Assembly (NCBI GenBank): GCA_951394405.1
Contig: OX596336.1
Span: forward strand, 4,154,001-4,218,000
Length of the DNA stretch: 64,000 nucleotides
Reading direction: 5' to 3'
Source: Coprinellus micaceus
Taxonomy: Eukaryota; Basidiomycota; Agaricomycetes; Agaricales; Psathyrellaceae
Under the pieces are notes generated by a model. It made no database searches. It worked only from the letters and a program-made list of their open reading frames with translations, and was not told the DNA's origin. This document shows, in pieces, positions 1 to 12,041 of the stretch. A program made the translations under genes and the position numbers. Positions within the stretch are counted from its first letter, which is position 1; each line of letters opens with the position of its first letter.

Positions 1-2107
1 AAGGCAGCCCTGGCCATCGTACACTACGTACCCTTAGATCCTGATTATGATCTCTTTCTAGCTATCGTATACAAGGCCACGTCACTCCTTCCTTTCGATT
101 CCACCAAGTACATGGCCCTCAGACTACTTGCCAGTCTGGTGCGATATGGAAGGCAGGAATTTCGCAGAGTGACCATCGAAACCTACGTGACTAACCTAGC
201 CAAAGCGGCTGGTGATAACTTGAACGATCCTGTGATCTGTGACTTGGTGGTGACCATTCTGTCTCAGTGCCTCTCATCGATTGACCCCGCCCAGTACAAG
301 ATCGACGTCGCCGGGAAGACCCTAGTCACGGTAGTGGCCTGCATGTCCAATACCCACGCTCTTCCAACTTGCATCCTCGAAGGGCTTTCAGTCCTCGGCA
401 TGCTTTTGGCGACCAATTGGTCGCAGGAGTGGCGCAACTCCCTGCTGACAGTGTGCCCGGAGGCCGTCGGAATTCTAGTCGCTGGCCTCCGCTCGCCGAG
501 CTGGGAAACACGCACCATGTCACTGGCCACTCTTCTCTGCCTCCACGACGTCATGGGGAGCGGGTACCTCCCCGGGCCTGTCATTGATGAGCATCCGAGC
601 TTCAGCTATATCTCCGCTCTTCCTGGGCTTGGGGGAAGGTTGACGAGCACGATCGAGAAATCGATCGAGAACCATACCGGCGACTGGGAGGAATCTACCT
701 CCTACCTCGCTGCCTGCGCACCGTGGAGGCTCATAGAGGCTTTCCAGGACTTCCGGAAGAATGGAGACGTCATTTCCCTCGGCTATACTCTGTTCAACCT
801 CATACTCAGCACCGAGTTCGCAATCCCGAATGATGGGAAGGATTGGGGAGCATATGGATGTCGCCCTTTCCCAGATTATGCTGATGCATTGCCTTTCTGC
901 GCAGCCGCCCTTCGGTACAGGGGGAAACACCACGACGGCCTTGTCGCTGATGTCCTCAACGCCACGTTCAAGTTAAAACGTTGTCATGTGGATACGGCTC
1001 TCCAAGCAGCCAGAGATAGCCACGAGAGGTATCCCGAAGCCGCATACTTCCATCTCATAATCCTCATGCTTGAGACACCGATCAACCCATTCCAAGAGCT
1101 CTCGCGCGCACTGGTAGCGAGAAACTGCTCCGATGTGACGGCCACAACTTTCATTAAACACGCTCTGCTGGCTAGGTGCGTGGAGAAGTACGCCCTTGCT
1201 GGTGTCCAGAAAATGATGGTTGTGAGCGCACACCCTGGGCAGTCCCCTGAATGGAGTGCTGGACATCTGTACCTGGTGTTGGCATTCCAACATTCGAAAG
1301 AGTTCCTTGCTACGACCTCACCTTGCCATCTGGAAAGGGGGCGCATTTTTGGATGGTATACCATCCTCTCTATCTTCCTCACCACCACGACTCCTGCCAA
1401 CGTTGACCAGGTCGGTGTTCGTTGAAATCCCATGTTTACCCTTTGCACGTACTGATGGAACACTCCAATTCAAACAGAACGAGTGCAGCCGGTACCTTGG
1501 ACCGTACATGGAGTTCTGCCAGCTACTTGGGATCAACCCAGCATCCTCGCCGATCGCTAAATTCCATCAAGTACTCCTCCAAACATATGAAGGATGCACA
1601 ACTCACTACGCAGCGATGTTTGACCGCCTGGGGCACGGCCTGCCTTTGCGGGGCCCCGACCTGTATGCAGAGGGCTTGGACGAGCTTCTGGACGAAGCAT
1701 GTGCAAGAGATGCTGAAGTTGGGGAGGACCCACGCCACGAACATAATTCGCGCCCTCGGGATTGCGACCAACTGTTCAAGGCCCCGCCAAGGATCAGCTC
1801 AAACCAAGTACCGCTGTACGCTTGTTCATTTTGCAGCAAGCCTTCTGCTAACCTGAAGAAGTGTGGGTGCAATTCGTCGTCTAGTCGACTAGCTTGCTTG
1901 GCTGACTCGAACTTGATTTATTCATTGGCGAAAATAGGCTCTGCCTGTAGGAACGCTCGGTATGTCGTGTTCATTCACTGGCCGAATGGACCGACACCTG
2001 ACCTCACATTCCACCTTTGTCTCAGGTACTGCAACGAGACTTGCCAAGCCTCCGATTGGCCCAAGCATAGAATCTCCTGCCACCGCCTTGATGGTAAGGC
2101 AGCTTAA
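1..2107 (+). CDS. MYND-type zinc-finger protein, 5' end outside window
   Basis: The reading frame is open from base 1, so the gene starts to the left. My model joins 1-1410, 1478-1862, 1938-1959 and 2026-2107, with frame kept at every GT-AG junction (at least 632 residues). The first ~590 residues are leucine-rich and helical-looking, as in the armadillo-like N-terminal parts of many Agaricomycete MYND proteins. The last ~45 residues form a MYND finger: C-x2-C, C-x2-C, then Y-C-x3-C and a final H-x3-C pattern. The finger is only complete if a 22 nt micro-exon is used; reading straight through gives a spaced-out, broken finger. MYND fingers usually bind proline-rich partners; no SET domain is visible in the part seen. 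The specific role is unknown. Identification of the finger is firm; the N-terminal description is by impression. Confidence 0.85.
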
Positions 2108-3295
2108 GTTCCGAGAGCTCAAATGGTCCCCCTGCCGTTCCCCCCATTTTTCATTCTTCATTGGCTTCGGTGCCTACTGGTCGTATTTGTATGGCTTTCC
2201 CCAAGTTCCCATGTTTACCAGATGGTGTATAGCGGTCATTTTGTATATGTTCCTTAGCGCCCTAGGCCCCATTCGCTTTGACAAACCTTGCCCTCATTCA
2301 ACAGGCCGTACGGTTGAGCTACGCAACTGCAAGCGATTCGAGGGTTGCGCCTGCCCCCACTAGGAGCGTCATGAGGTAGAGGAAGGGCCAGAGCCAATCT
2401 CCGCGGAGTGAAAGGTTCAGGCGTACTCGCTTGTAGCGGGTTTCTCAACGTTACCAGCGACCGCAGCCCCTGTATGCATTCACATGACTTTTGGAAGCTT
2501 CTCACGTCTTTTACTCTGCATTCGTTCCTCTTGCCGATCTTTTGTCGCCTCACCTATGTTGTGGTTCCTCTTAGCAAGGACCATTGTTCAGTGGCTCCCC
2601 GTTCTTGTGCGCCTCTTCGAGGTGACCTCCACCCCGCCAGGTACGTTTTGCGTTATCATTGGTTCTCCGTTTGTGCCTGAACCCCTCTGGTAGACGGCCC
2701 TCATCCGTTCAGAGCTCTCCGAGTAGCGTCCATTGCGGTGGAACCGCGTTGGTGGTCATGAAGAAGGCTCGGACGCCTCAGGGTTAAGGTCTTCCTGTCA
2801 AACCTGCACTTTGGCGACGCCATACGGCGGGTCCAGCCATCTTCCCCGCAGCAAAAGGTATTATGTTTATATGAACCCGAGACAGCATTTTAACCATCGC
2901 CCATTACTCCCCTCCCACTCCGTACCCTCGTCAGGCAACCAACCGTGCTTTCTCACTCCCTCATCCACCACGTGCGGTCAGCACCACGCGTAAAATGCCT
3001 CAAGGTATCCACAGAGCCTCGTCTCCCTTCGGGGGCAGCTCTAACCCAGCATCCGAGACAGCTCTCAATTCGGAGCACCCCGCCCCAACTGGCTGGGTAA
3101 CGTCGCCCTTTAACCGCCCCCGCCTTCTCCCCCACCCAGCGTCGTAGTACTTCAAAGTGAGTTCTCCCCCATTTTTACGTACCGGAGGATTAATGGTGCC
3201 TATCGATAAGGCCGTCCCGTAAACCGTGGTTTATCCGAGCATGTCGCATCCGTCGGTTTGAACCACGGAGCTAGCGTCAAAGTGAGTCCCTCTGA
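2108..3295. other. Intergenic, no gene recognised
   Basis: Only short overlapping open frames on both strands, none with a recognisable motif or consistent splice structure. It separates the MYND gene from the finger-family pair. Confidence 0.5.
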
Positions 3296-3550
3296 GTCGT
3301 TTTCACGCATGTTGTAGTATTCACCTTTGGTATTGGTAAGGCGGTCATACCAGTAGTACAATTCTCCGAACGTGCTTCCTTGGGTCAGCCTCAAGATGGT
3401 GACTTTGACCTCGCCTTAACACTGCTGACACGAGAGGTAAACTCTGGGCTCAATCATTCTGACCTTAACCACCTGTTCATGCGCTGCGGTGGCTGTCGCC
3501 GAGTTTGCCTCGCCGAGGCTTTCCACTTCTGCCCAGCTTTGGGCTTTTGA
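3296..3550 (+). pseudogene. Decayed copy of the paired CxxC-HxC finger family
   Basis: An open stretch ending in TGA at 3548-3550 encodes a clear second finger of the family described at 4096-4792: the lead-in motif GL-x3-DL followed by RC-x2-C-x9-H-x-C-P. The part where the first finger should lie (about 3340-3390) aligns loosely, but its cysteines and histidine are gone. No start codon or upstream exon like those of the intact copies was found. I read it as a truncated, eroded paralogue about 550 bp upstream of the intact one. It could instead be a single-finger gene with unrecognised 5' exons. Confidence 0.55.
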
Positions 3551-4023
3551 TGCTCTATCATTATTAAGGATGCTTATATTGCATATCCCTTTCAGCGAGT
3601 GTTATGGTTATCCTGCCTTCGAACTCCCTGTACCTTAAAGTTGCGCCTCATTAACGCCCTGAAAGTAGAGGTATTTGGTCGGGGAGGGAACTTCAGCCCG
3701 ACATCGTTTCCCGGATAGAGAGCCCTCTCTCTGAGCAGAGGGATGACTCGCGCCTTCCTCAAGAATACCCTGCTCGATCCGTACAGGTTTTGAAGGGACA
3801 TCGAACTGATAGGCGCCCATGGCCATCAACCCGGAATTTCGCCCCATGCTCTTACCAACCCACTTGAATGAGGAATCCGCATAGGGTGAGTCAACCGAAA
3901 TACACTTGCAGAATGGAGACATTCCTAACTCATGTTGTGTCTTCCCAACACCCGACTCGAAGACCAGACGAACCGCAGTACCGCAGTTTGTCGTCGACGG
4001 CAATCTGACTCGCAGCTACGACT

Positions 4024-4030
4024 TATAAAT
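4024..4030 (+). promoter_or_regulatory. TATA box of the finger gene at 4096
   Basis: TATAAAT lies 66 bp before the proposed start codon, a usual spacing for a fungal TATA promoter with a short leader. Confidence 0.5.
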
Positions 4031-4095
4031 GGTGGGCGGCGGTTATTACCGACAAGTTCCCGGCCCCATCCTCACCCCAAACCAAGACTGCCACG

Positions 4096-4792
4096 ATGAG
4101 ACAAGTGGACGCCAAACCTCCCTCTACCTCCTACAAGGATGAAGGGGATAACATATCCTTCGACCCCCGACCTGATAGTATGTGCTCTCGGGTTTTCGTG
4201 TTGATAGGCCTACCTAACATCATAAGTAGACGACTCCGTAGGGTTAACTGAAGAAACGTCCGTCGCCGACGGCTATCTTGACCAGTTGCAGTCACCGACT
4301 CCTCTATCAGAACGCTTCGGTACGTCGCACGCCCGAATCTCACATGTTTGTAGTGCTAATCAGAGGGTCCTCTGTTCCTTCTTGCCAGATCTCGATTTTG
4401 ACGAGAATTATCTTTTGAGGTGCAAGATCCCTAGCTTCAATCCCATACGCCTGAAGATCTCCAACATCGAAATCCTCTTCACGCTTGGCAGAATGTTTGG
4501 CCCTGGCATCACCCAAGCCCAATTCTCGCGAGTGATGCGAATGTGTGCCCTCTGTGGCAACTATTGCTTCGTTGAAAGGAGGGATTTCCATCGCTGCAAA
4601 GGAGCCGCGCTTCTGACACAATCGGACGGCTTTGATTTCGTGACGTCTATTTGTTCGTACAACGAGCACGCTGGCCTTAGCAGTTTCGATCTTTATCGCC
4701 TGCTGACGCGTTGTGGTGTTTGCCTCCACATTTGCATGGAGGGTTCGCTTGGTGTTCATGATTGCCCGGCGGAGTCCCATGAAAATCTGTAG
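4096..4792 (+). CDS. Small protein with paired C-x2-C-x11-H-x-C fingers (unrecognised family)
   Basis: Three exons, 4096-4177, 4230-4319 and 4389-4792, give 191 residues; both introns are phase 1, 52 and 69 nt, with CTAAC and CTAAT branch-like sites. The N-terminal third is acidic and low complexity, including an LTEE and a GYLDQL stretch. Two repeated modules follow. Each has G-[IL]-[TS]-x3-[FL], a short helix-like stretch, then C-x2-C-x11-H-x-C: MCALC...FHRC near residue 120 and RCGVC...VHDC near residue 170. The spacing fits zinc binding but differs from retroviral CCHC knuckles (C-x2-C-x4-H-x4-C) and from C2H2 fingers. Related copies lie at 3296, 18730 and 20613. I do not recognise the family; nucleic-acid or protein binding would be a guess. 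The gene model is well supported by homology between the copies. Confidence 0.75.
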
Positions 4793-6400
4793 TTAGCTCA
4801 CATTTACGCTCGCTTTCCTTTGCCTTCGCACAAGTTTAGAAATGTAGTATTACGCTCGTTCACTGTACCCACTTCTCGCCTGGCAGCTTTCCAAATAAAA
4901 TTCGTGTGAGAATACCCCTCTGCGATTTGGCGTGCAGGGTCCGGCTCCGATCCCCATCATTTCGTGTTCTTCACCCCCTCAAGTTACACCTGTTCGAGCT
5001 AGGAAGCAAATACAAGCATTTCGTTCTTGAGCGCTTGAGCCTTCGATTGACCTCCGACGGGTCGATGAGCAAAGTTCCAAGGTTCGTCGGGTCACAACTG
5101 TTGCCTGAGTGGTGCAGCTAAATCCTCTCAAACATTGTAGCCCCCGCACCCTCCCCCCAGGAAACAGCGACGTCCTTCTTTCTCTAGTCCACCGCCGCAC
5201 ACGGCATTTAATTGTCGTCCATCCATGGTGAGGTAGCCCTAGTAAAGATTGGGGACGAGGGGCACCCTATCGAAAACGTGAGCGGGTTTTCGTGTCTCGG
5301 GGTGCACAAGGATCTCGCGTCGTCTAATATCCAGTACTGGCGTAAGGCACTCGAAGTAGGGTTGTCAATCATGCCGACACCATGGTTGACCTCGTCAGCG
5401 CTTCAAGTCTCTGGATGTGGTATGCGGCATTCCAGTGGCAGGTCGCAGGTCTCGACTCTACCACACCCGCCGAGTCTACATACAGTTCTCCAATGACAGT
5501 CGAACTCTATCTGGTTCAGCATCACCGACCCCGTGCTCTGGGATCGCTGCAGGTCCTCCGAACGACTGGAACCAGACGACATGGGCCCGCCACGATCGCC
5601 AAGCATGACTTTCCCATCCTTGCTCCTACGACACCGCCGCCCTGAACAATCATGCCTATCCTTTCAAGTACAACGCTTCAGGTTACGGTGAGGCCATATC
5701 GCGTTCCAGGCGCTCAACAACGCCGCCTTTAACACCCGTCCTCCGAGTCGGTGGCCGCGGAGATGCCCTCGGTGCTGGTGGGGTGGGCGATCGTGTGTTG
5801 GAGGCCGTATCGCCGATCTGAGCCTTTGTGTGTGAACGGGCGCTTGATTCGCGATCTCCCCAACATTTGTGATGATAGTCTAATGACGCGATTCTTGGCG
5901 TTCTCCGAGACTCGGAGGCCACTGGCCGGATACAGCAGCGCGGAAGGTATTGGGGGTTTGCAGGATACTATCAAGAGGCGCTTGTGAAGAATATATGCGA
6001 CGTTATACCACATCTCGCCGACGTGACACTCAGGCCGCACTTCTCAGGTCACACCCCTCCCTTCGCCAGTTCACACACCACCCTCCCCAGCCGACGTCAT
6101 GGGATACACCTCAAGGCCATCGACAAGCGCCCATCCCGACCCGGCGGCAATAGGCGGTCGGGTTGTATAGCAAATCGACGAGTTCGGGAGTTGAGTCAGA
6201 CCCCCTCAACCTTCCCTCATCCGCCGTCGCTTCCAACCCATTCCGAAGCTCGCCAAAGAAAAGGTGTCCCCAATATCAGAGGCTGAGGGCCTTCGCTGAG
6301 GAGACATTCGGCGACATCTATAAATGCTCGCCGTTCCCCTGGCTTCCCTCGTGTCTATCCTTATCTTTTCCCGTCTCTCGGCTCTTCCGAGTCCTCTTTG

Positions 6401-6480
6401 GTGACTTCTCTTCTCCTTTGGTGACTTCTCTTCTCTTTTGGTGACTTCTCTTCTCTTTCGGTGACTTCTCTTCCCATTTC
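6401..6480. repeat. 20-bp tandem repeat, four copies
   Basis: Four consecutive 20-bp units start at 6401, 6421, 6441 and 6461. Each begins GTGACTTCTCTTC and differs from the others at only a few positions. The array sits inside a pyrimidine-rich stretch that runs from about 6330 to 6650. Confidence 0.9.
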
Positions 6481-6487
6481 CGCCTTT

Positions 6488-6550
6488 TCATCTCATCTCA
6501 TCTCATCTCGTCCCTTCCCTTCCCTTCCCTTCCCTTCCCTTCCCTTCTTC
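6488..6550. repeat. Pentanucleotide microsatellites (TCTCA)n and (TCCCT)n
   Basis: A short TCTCA run is followed directly by about eight TCCCT units. Together with the 20-bp array just upstream it makes an almost pure C/T strand. Confidence 0.9.
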
Positions 6551-9034
6551 CCTTCTCTCCATTTGGTTTCTCTTCACTTCCTCTCCTCTCCTCTCTTCTA
6601 TTCGACGGTGCCCTACCTAACTTTTCAAACTATTTCCCTACACTCTTAGGCTGTCGTCGCTACCACATGCGATACCTCTTTGAGGCAGCGCGACTCTTGA
6701 TGGTGTGCGGGTGGGCTCGAGGACTTCGCACTTTGCCCATATTTCATGCCAGTGTGAACGTCATTCGTCAACCCGCTTGGCTGGCGCAGGCCATGGTCAT
6801 GCCACTTCCATCAAGAAGCAGGTGAAAGAACCCCCTGTTCCGGCGTGTTGTATAGGTTTCAGGAACCTCCCTGCATCGCCTGGTTCCTGGTATCCCCGTC
6901 ACGCCTGATCAGTTCTCGAGCCCCTCCGGATTGTCATCCCGTTCGACTATTCGATTGATGTATCGGAACGACGAATCGGACAAAGCAACTCCGCCGGCGT
7001 CGAGCCAGTACAAAGCCGGTACCGTTCCCATGCTTCCCGGGCCAATTAGAGTCGTCCCACATCGACGCTCCGTTCTCGGCAAGTCGTTCTCAGGACGATT
7101 CCCAGAGATTAGGTCTATAGGGTCTGCCTCGTTCCTCGACGGACTCGGGGGCCGCGTTGATGACAACGACCACTGATTACACATATTCACCATCGACCGT
7201 GGACTCGGAGGAGTTGGGGACCTGGTCAATCAAAAGGCAGCAAGGTAGAGTTCTCCTTTCATTTGATCACAATCCAATCCTCGTGGACTGACATGAGGCA
7301 GACGATTCCAGGCATATCCCCATGGACGGATTCTGATTACGGAGTGCGGGCCCAAGAAGGCACCAACTAATTGTGAAGGAGCGCCTCGACCACCACCTAC
7401 ACCGACCGACATCGTGCGTCTCGGTGCCAGCGAGCCTGCTTGGTGGCCACCTTGCCCCTATGCCGCTGTTCGATCGTCATACATTAGGGCAGGACGAGGT
7501 CGACCTCGGTCCTGCGTATCGGAAGCTGGTATCTGCTGGCTTACATACCCACGTTGACAACGAGTGTGACGACCACGAAGCGTTACGGATACGGACCTCG
7601 AAGACTGCGATCCACTCTCTTACCCATACCTCTACGACTATCACGACATACCCCTCTACTCGTGCTATGATCGACCGACGCGATACCCAGCACCTTGCAT
7701 TAGATGCACACATCGTCCTCGTCAGCACAGCGCGGATACTCTTCGACGTCCCCTTATGGCCAGCCCAGTCGCTATGGAATGGAGCTCCCGGTTAGCATGC
7801 CCGACGGCCTAGAGTCCGGTGGTGAGCTGAAGACAATTCTGCACCCAGCTCGAGCGGAGAAGCAGGACCGGATCTCAATGGTTGGGAACGCCATCCCAGA
7901 TGGAGTGAGGCAGGAGCGGGAAGCGCTGTTTGCAGGGATTACGTAGGAGAGTGGAGGGGATGCCCTTCGGAATGGACGACCCCCAGGTTCACCCTTACTG
8001 TATATCACCTCCAGCTCGCTATAACTCCAGAACATAACCTCTACCCGTGCCTCCGGATCGATCGCCACGACCCCCGCCCCTTTACCGACGTCCTCACCAT
8101 CGAAGCCAGAAGTCCCGGTGCGCAAGTCGTCGGCCTCGTCTGCGTCATCAGGGCTTCCTCCCCAGCGTCAGCGAAGAGGCTCCGATTCACCTCCAAGTAA
8201 TCGGGAATGGCCAGATCGAGGACCACATCTCCCCGGAGGATTCCCTAGACCCAACAGTAAGTCCATTGTAAATTACTTTAGTACATCCTCGTTCGACCCA
8301 CATAAACCACGGACAGGTGAACACGACGCACCAGGACTCCCAAGTCACCTCCGCCTCATTGAGCCAATTATCACTATGGGCTACTGACGAGGTGGTTTTG
8401 GAGCGGAGGAACGAGTCCACGGCCTATCATAGCCCTTTCGTCAACCATCCCCTTATCATCCACACTGGTCGCAGCTGCTGATCGTAGCATCCTTCCCGCT
8501 GATTTGGTCGGGGAAACCAGGGTACACGACGTCGACTTCGAGCTCAACGCCCACGCCGTTCTCCAGCATAGGGAGAAGAGGGAGTTCTGCGAGCATTCGC
8601 TCGAGCTAGTACCGCCAGCACGTGTTCGATGACCAGTGTCGTGGGCATGGCGAGCATGCGACCAGTGTCGCGGGAAGGGGCGAATGGGCGAGCCAGAAGG
8701 GAGTGGAGATGTCTGGGTGGAGACCGACAGGTGGTGACGGGGAGGCGGGGATGGACGACGGCGGTTCCCGACCAAAGAGGGGAAGATACACTCTTCGATA
8801 CCCATCCTTCCGCCTGAACCCTCCAGTTCGTCGGAGTCCGAGAAGTCGGGCAAAGCCAGGTCGAAGTCGAAACCCTTGTCCGCCTCTGCGAGTGTTCTTC
8901 AGTGCAAATTGGTTGTATGCGCTCTGGGAAGGAGTGGGGCGGTTCGAGGGACAAGGGATGCGAGGAACTCGGCCAGTCGAAGACGATGCCTAACGCCATG
9001 AACCCGAGTGCCCTAGCGATCCAGCCGACCCTTA

Positions 9035-9955
9035 TTGATGACCAGTTCGATTCCCCTTACACACAGTCACACCCTCCATACCCTTCATTGTCCTCGTCGC
9101 ATCTTCGTCGAAGCGGAGCAGGTCAATATTTCGCAAACCCTCGTCGAACTCCGCCGAGCCACCAGCTACGTACGGCGTTCCATCCGTACGAGGTGCGCGG
9201 CGCTTTTCGAGAGCCCCATCCGCAGATGCATGGTGCGGGTAACGGCATCGAGCAACCCGGCGCGCATGGATTCGAGTACGTAGGCCGCAGACGCAACACC
9301 AGCAGCCCGTCCGTCCTCCCCCTCCCCTTCTACTCGCAAAACCACTTGAACTCGTAATGGTACCATCGAACCGGACATTCAGAGCGAATACCTGTATACC
9401 CAGGGGACTGAAGGTTACAAGGAGCCTGCTGCGCTCACCAAATATTACGAGAGGAACCCACCGTCGATGGATGCTGTGAAGGGGATTGACGAGGATTGGG
9501 GGCCCGAGAATCCAAGAAGGCAAGCTCCGCGACGAAGTGGCACAACCCTGGCCCAATCTGAAGGACTCCTGGGAAGTTCGTGGCTAGGCTGTCGTTCGGC
9601 GCCATGACGAAGGAACTGGGAGCGCTAACACGTTCTATCATGAGCGTCAGTTATAAATTTCTCGGCCTACATCTTGTTCCAAACGGGGTGCTGGGTTGAG
9701 GCTTTGGGCGCGGTACCGTAAGCTCGGTCCGCCCACCCACAGGTGAGACCGACGCGTCTCCACAGAAACCTCTTCAGGCACCAACTCCTCCGCGACCCCT
9801 ATATGGCATCATTACCGGGTGAAGTCAGCAGTCGCTCCGAGGACGACTTGGAGAGGGAGGACCCCATGCGTCCTCAGCATACCACGAGCATCAGGCTAGT
9901 TTTGGTGCTCTTGGTCTCGATTGGCGTGCTAGTGCTCGGCAGCCTGGCCTTGTGA
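9035..9955 (+). pseudogene. Eroded coding remnant, family unknown
   Basis: Successive plus-strand frames carry protein-like sequence broken by stops and frame changes. A Q/P/S/Y-rich stretch (9035-9357) is followed by an acidic, charged stretch (about 9380-9560). Last comes a short piece (9743-9955) with an acidic DDLERED segment and one probable membrane helix rich in L and V before a stop. The order of low complexity, charged linker and membrane helix resembles the N-terminal part of a type II cell-wall enzyme, but this is only an impression. No splice model restores one frame. Confidence 0.25.
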
Positions 9956-10799
9956 AGTATCTCCGTCCCGTTACCTCCACAACACACCTGGGGCCCAAAT
10001 CCCCCTAATCGTCATACCGGAAAATCCGATGGCGAGGAGAGGCCTGGCGATATCCAAGGGGTCTGTTATAGACGACCCGAGGACCGCGACCTTGACGCTG
10101 ACAAGCCATAGGGACCCGGATGGTCAAAGGTCTCCACGGCATGGTCCAGTAGCTCCTGGGGTTATCCGCTGTTAGCACCATCGCCGCTACCGACAGCCTA
10201 GCCAGCTCAATTAACGAGTTTGAGTGGAAGACAATAACGAGTTCAAGCAGACGGAAAGCGAGGGGGGCGACATCGAAGAGTAGCGAGGGAGGTGACCACG
10301 GTGGCAGAGTTCGTCGTCGCCGGAACGCTGGGCACACAAGTGGGGTTATGCCTCCCGTTCGTTCCATGGCCCGAGCCACTCCTTTCCGCCCCGAACGGAA
10401 TGGCGGCTGCAAGCGCTCGGACATATGGGAGCTGGGTATCTCAGCGGTGTTTGGCAGTAGAGAATGGATACTCGCATTATGAGGTGATTGTGGTTGGCGC
10501 ATTGCCGAGTTGCGTGGAACAATGAGAACTCGCTATTACTTAGCAAACGGAACTGTTGAATCTAGGTTGACCTATGATATTTAAATTGGAGCTCTCATAC
10601 CTTCTCCAGGTGAACCCGAGGTGAACCCTGAGTGAAATCCTCAAGGACCATGGTACAAGAGGCCAGCACGTACTGACCTTGTGCTGACCACCACTGCTGA
10701 CATGGATGCTGTCACGGTGGGACCACGTGGAACGGAGTCTATTGCAGAAGCCTGGACCTGATTCAACATCACAAGCCACCACCACTCCATCTTGGAACG

Positions 10800-10800
<1 letters not shown>

Positions 10801-10830
<30 letters not shown>
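10801..10830. repeat. (CA)15 microsatellite
   Basis: Fifteen uninterrupted CA units. On the minus strand it creates an artificial VCVCVC-coding frame, which I do not regard as a gene. Confidence 0.95.
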
Positions 10831-10832
<2 letters not shown>

Positions 10833-11954
10833 ACCCTTCCCTTTTCTCCATGGTCACGGTGCCGCTCCTCAGCGCCGATCGCTTCAAAATCTCTCTCCAG
10901 CGCTTTAGCGCGAGGGTGCACCACAACTGCAAGGTGACCGGTTCAGGAAAGCCGCCTAGGACCGGGAATCCTCCGAGTCCGCAAGTCACCAGGAGGCTTG
11001 GAAGAGATTGGAGGCACGCTCAAGGACCTGTTCAATTGTTCCGCGCCGCTTGCATTTGACCTTTCCTATGGTACTCTAGACATAGCCTCCAACAAGTGCA
11101 TACTGAACTAGGTCGGAGCGACAGCCACATACCAACCGACCTCTCGTGTAAGTCCTGGGCACCTCGCTGAGTATAGTTCAGCACTATATATCCCAGTTTT
11201 TGATTGGAAGAGCCCTGCCTGACCCGAAAGCATCAGCGTAAAAGTCGACCTTTCGTTATATCGTACCACCGATCGGATGTCCCAGCTCTTCACCATCTGG
11301 GCTCTGAATCTTCGGCATCAGTCTGCGATGCTCCAGATATCCCGCTCACCTCTGGTTCCTTTCTCCGCCGTGTAAGGTCGTAGAAGTCTCAGCATATCAC
11401 GAAAGCAGGAGATGCTCAATGACGAGTCGTGAGGCGACCCCGGTGCTGGCTCTCGCACCCCCAGCCTCATTTACACGACCGTTTGGCTCGATCCGTCCGT
11501 CCGACCAGAAACTCTTGCAGGACGGCACATGGTGGCCTGACATCACAATACATCAGACACCTAGGCTCACCTGGAAAGAGGCTTTCGGACCCCACCACCA
11601 ACATCCTCAAGACTTTCAAGGACCGTGCCCTATCGACTGACATCGTCTATCGTCCGCTCTCCACTCTCCAATCGTGGATAACCAGTGTCAGGATGGGGGG
11701 ATAACGGTTTTCTGACGTTCTCTTGGGTGGCAAGCCTGTGACCTCGTCGCGGGAGTTCCACTCCATCTGCCATCCCTCTGAGGTACTGGAACCCCTCACC
11801 GTGGAATTTCTCGACTTCAGGTTCTCGCCGATTGTCGGAAGGCCCAAGAACTGCACGCCTGAGTCACTGCGACACCGGGATTTTTATCGAGTCTGAATGA
11901 TACTGTCGCAGCTCACTACGACTCATTTCAGCTGCGGTTCGGGCCTTGTGATGC

Positions 11955-11962
11955 TATATAAG
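11955..11962 (+). promoter_or_regulatory. TATA box of the DUF6698 gene
   Basis: TATATAAG lies 80 bp before the start codon at 12042. Confidence 0.6.
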
Positions 11963-12041
11963 CCTTCGTTTCACCTTCCTGGGCCTCCCCACATATCTAT
12001 TCCGAAACTAACACGCTGACTTACTATCTGCGACCGCAAAC

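Larger units (their letters stand above)
4793..12041. other. 7.2 kb gene-poor tract with eroded coding fragments
   Basis: No complete gene could be built. Many short frames of odd, low-complexity composition (rich in S, P, R) shift frame every 100-250 bp, notably at 7370-8390 and 8900-9950. They look like the remains of one or more serine/proline-rich genes, but I could not name a family. The tract also holds the CT-rich tandem repeats at 6401-6550 and a CA microsatellite at 10801. The last 90 bp carry the promoter of the DUF6698 gene. Confidence 0.5.

Noticed and set aside
8374..9556. Large minus-strand open frames of 150-174 codons
   Set aside because: Composition is S/P/R-rich and patternless, and they oppose better protein-like plus-strand fragments.
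10540..10989. Minus-strand open frame of 149 codons
   Set aside because: It runs through the CA microsatellite, giving an artificial VCVCVC stretch, and has no motif or splice signals.
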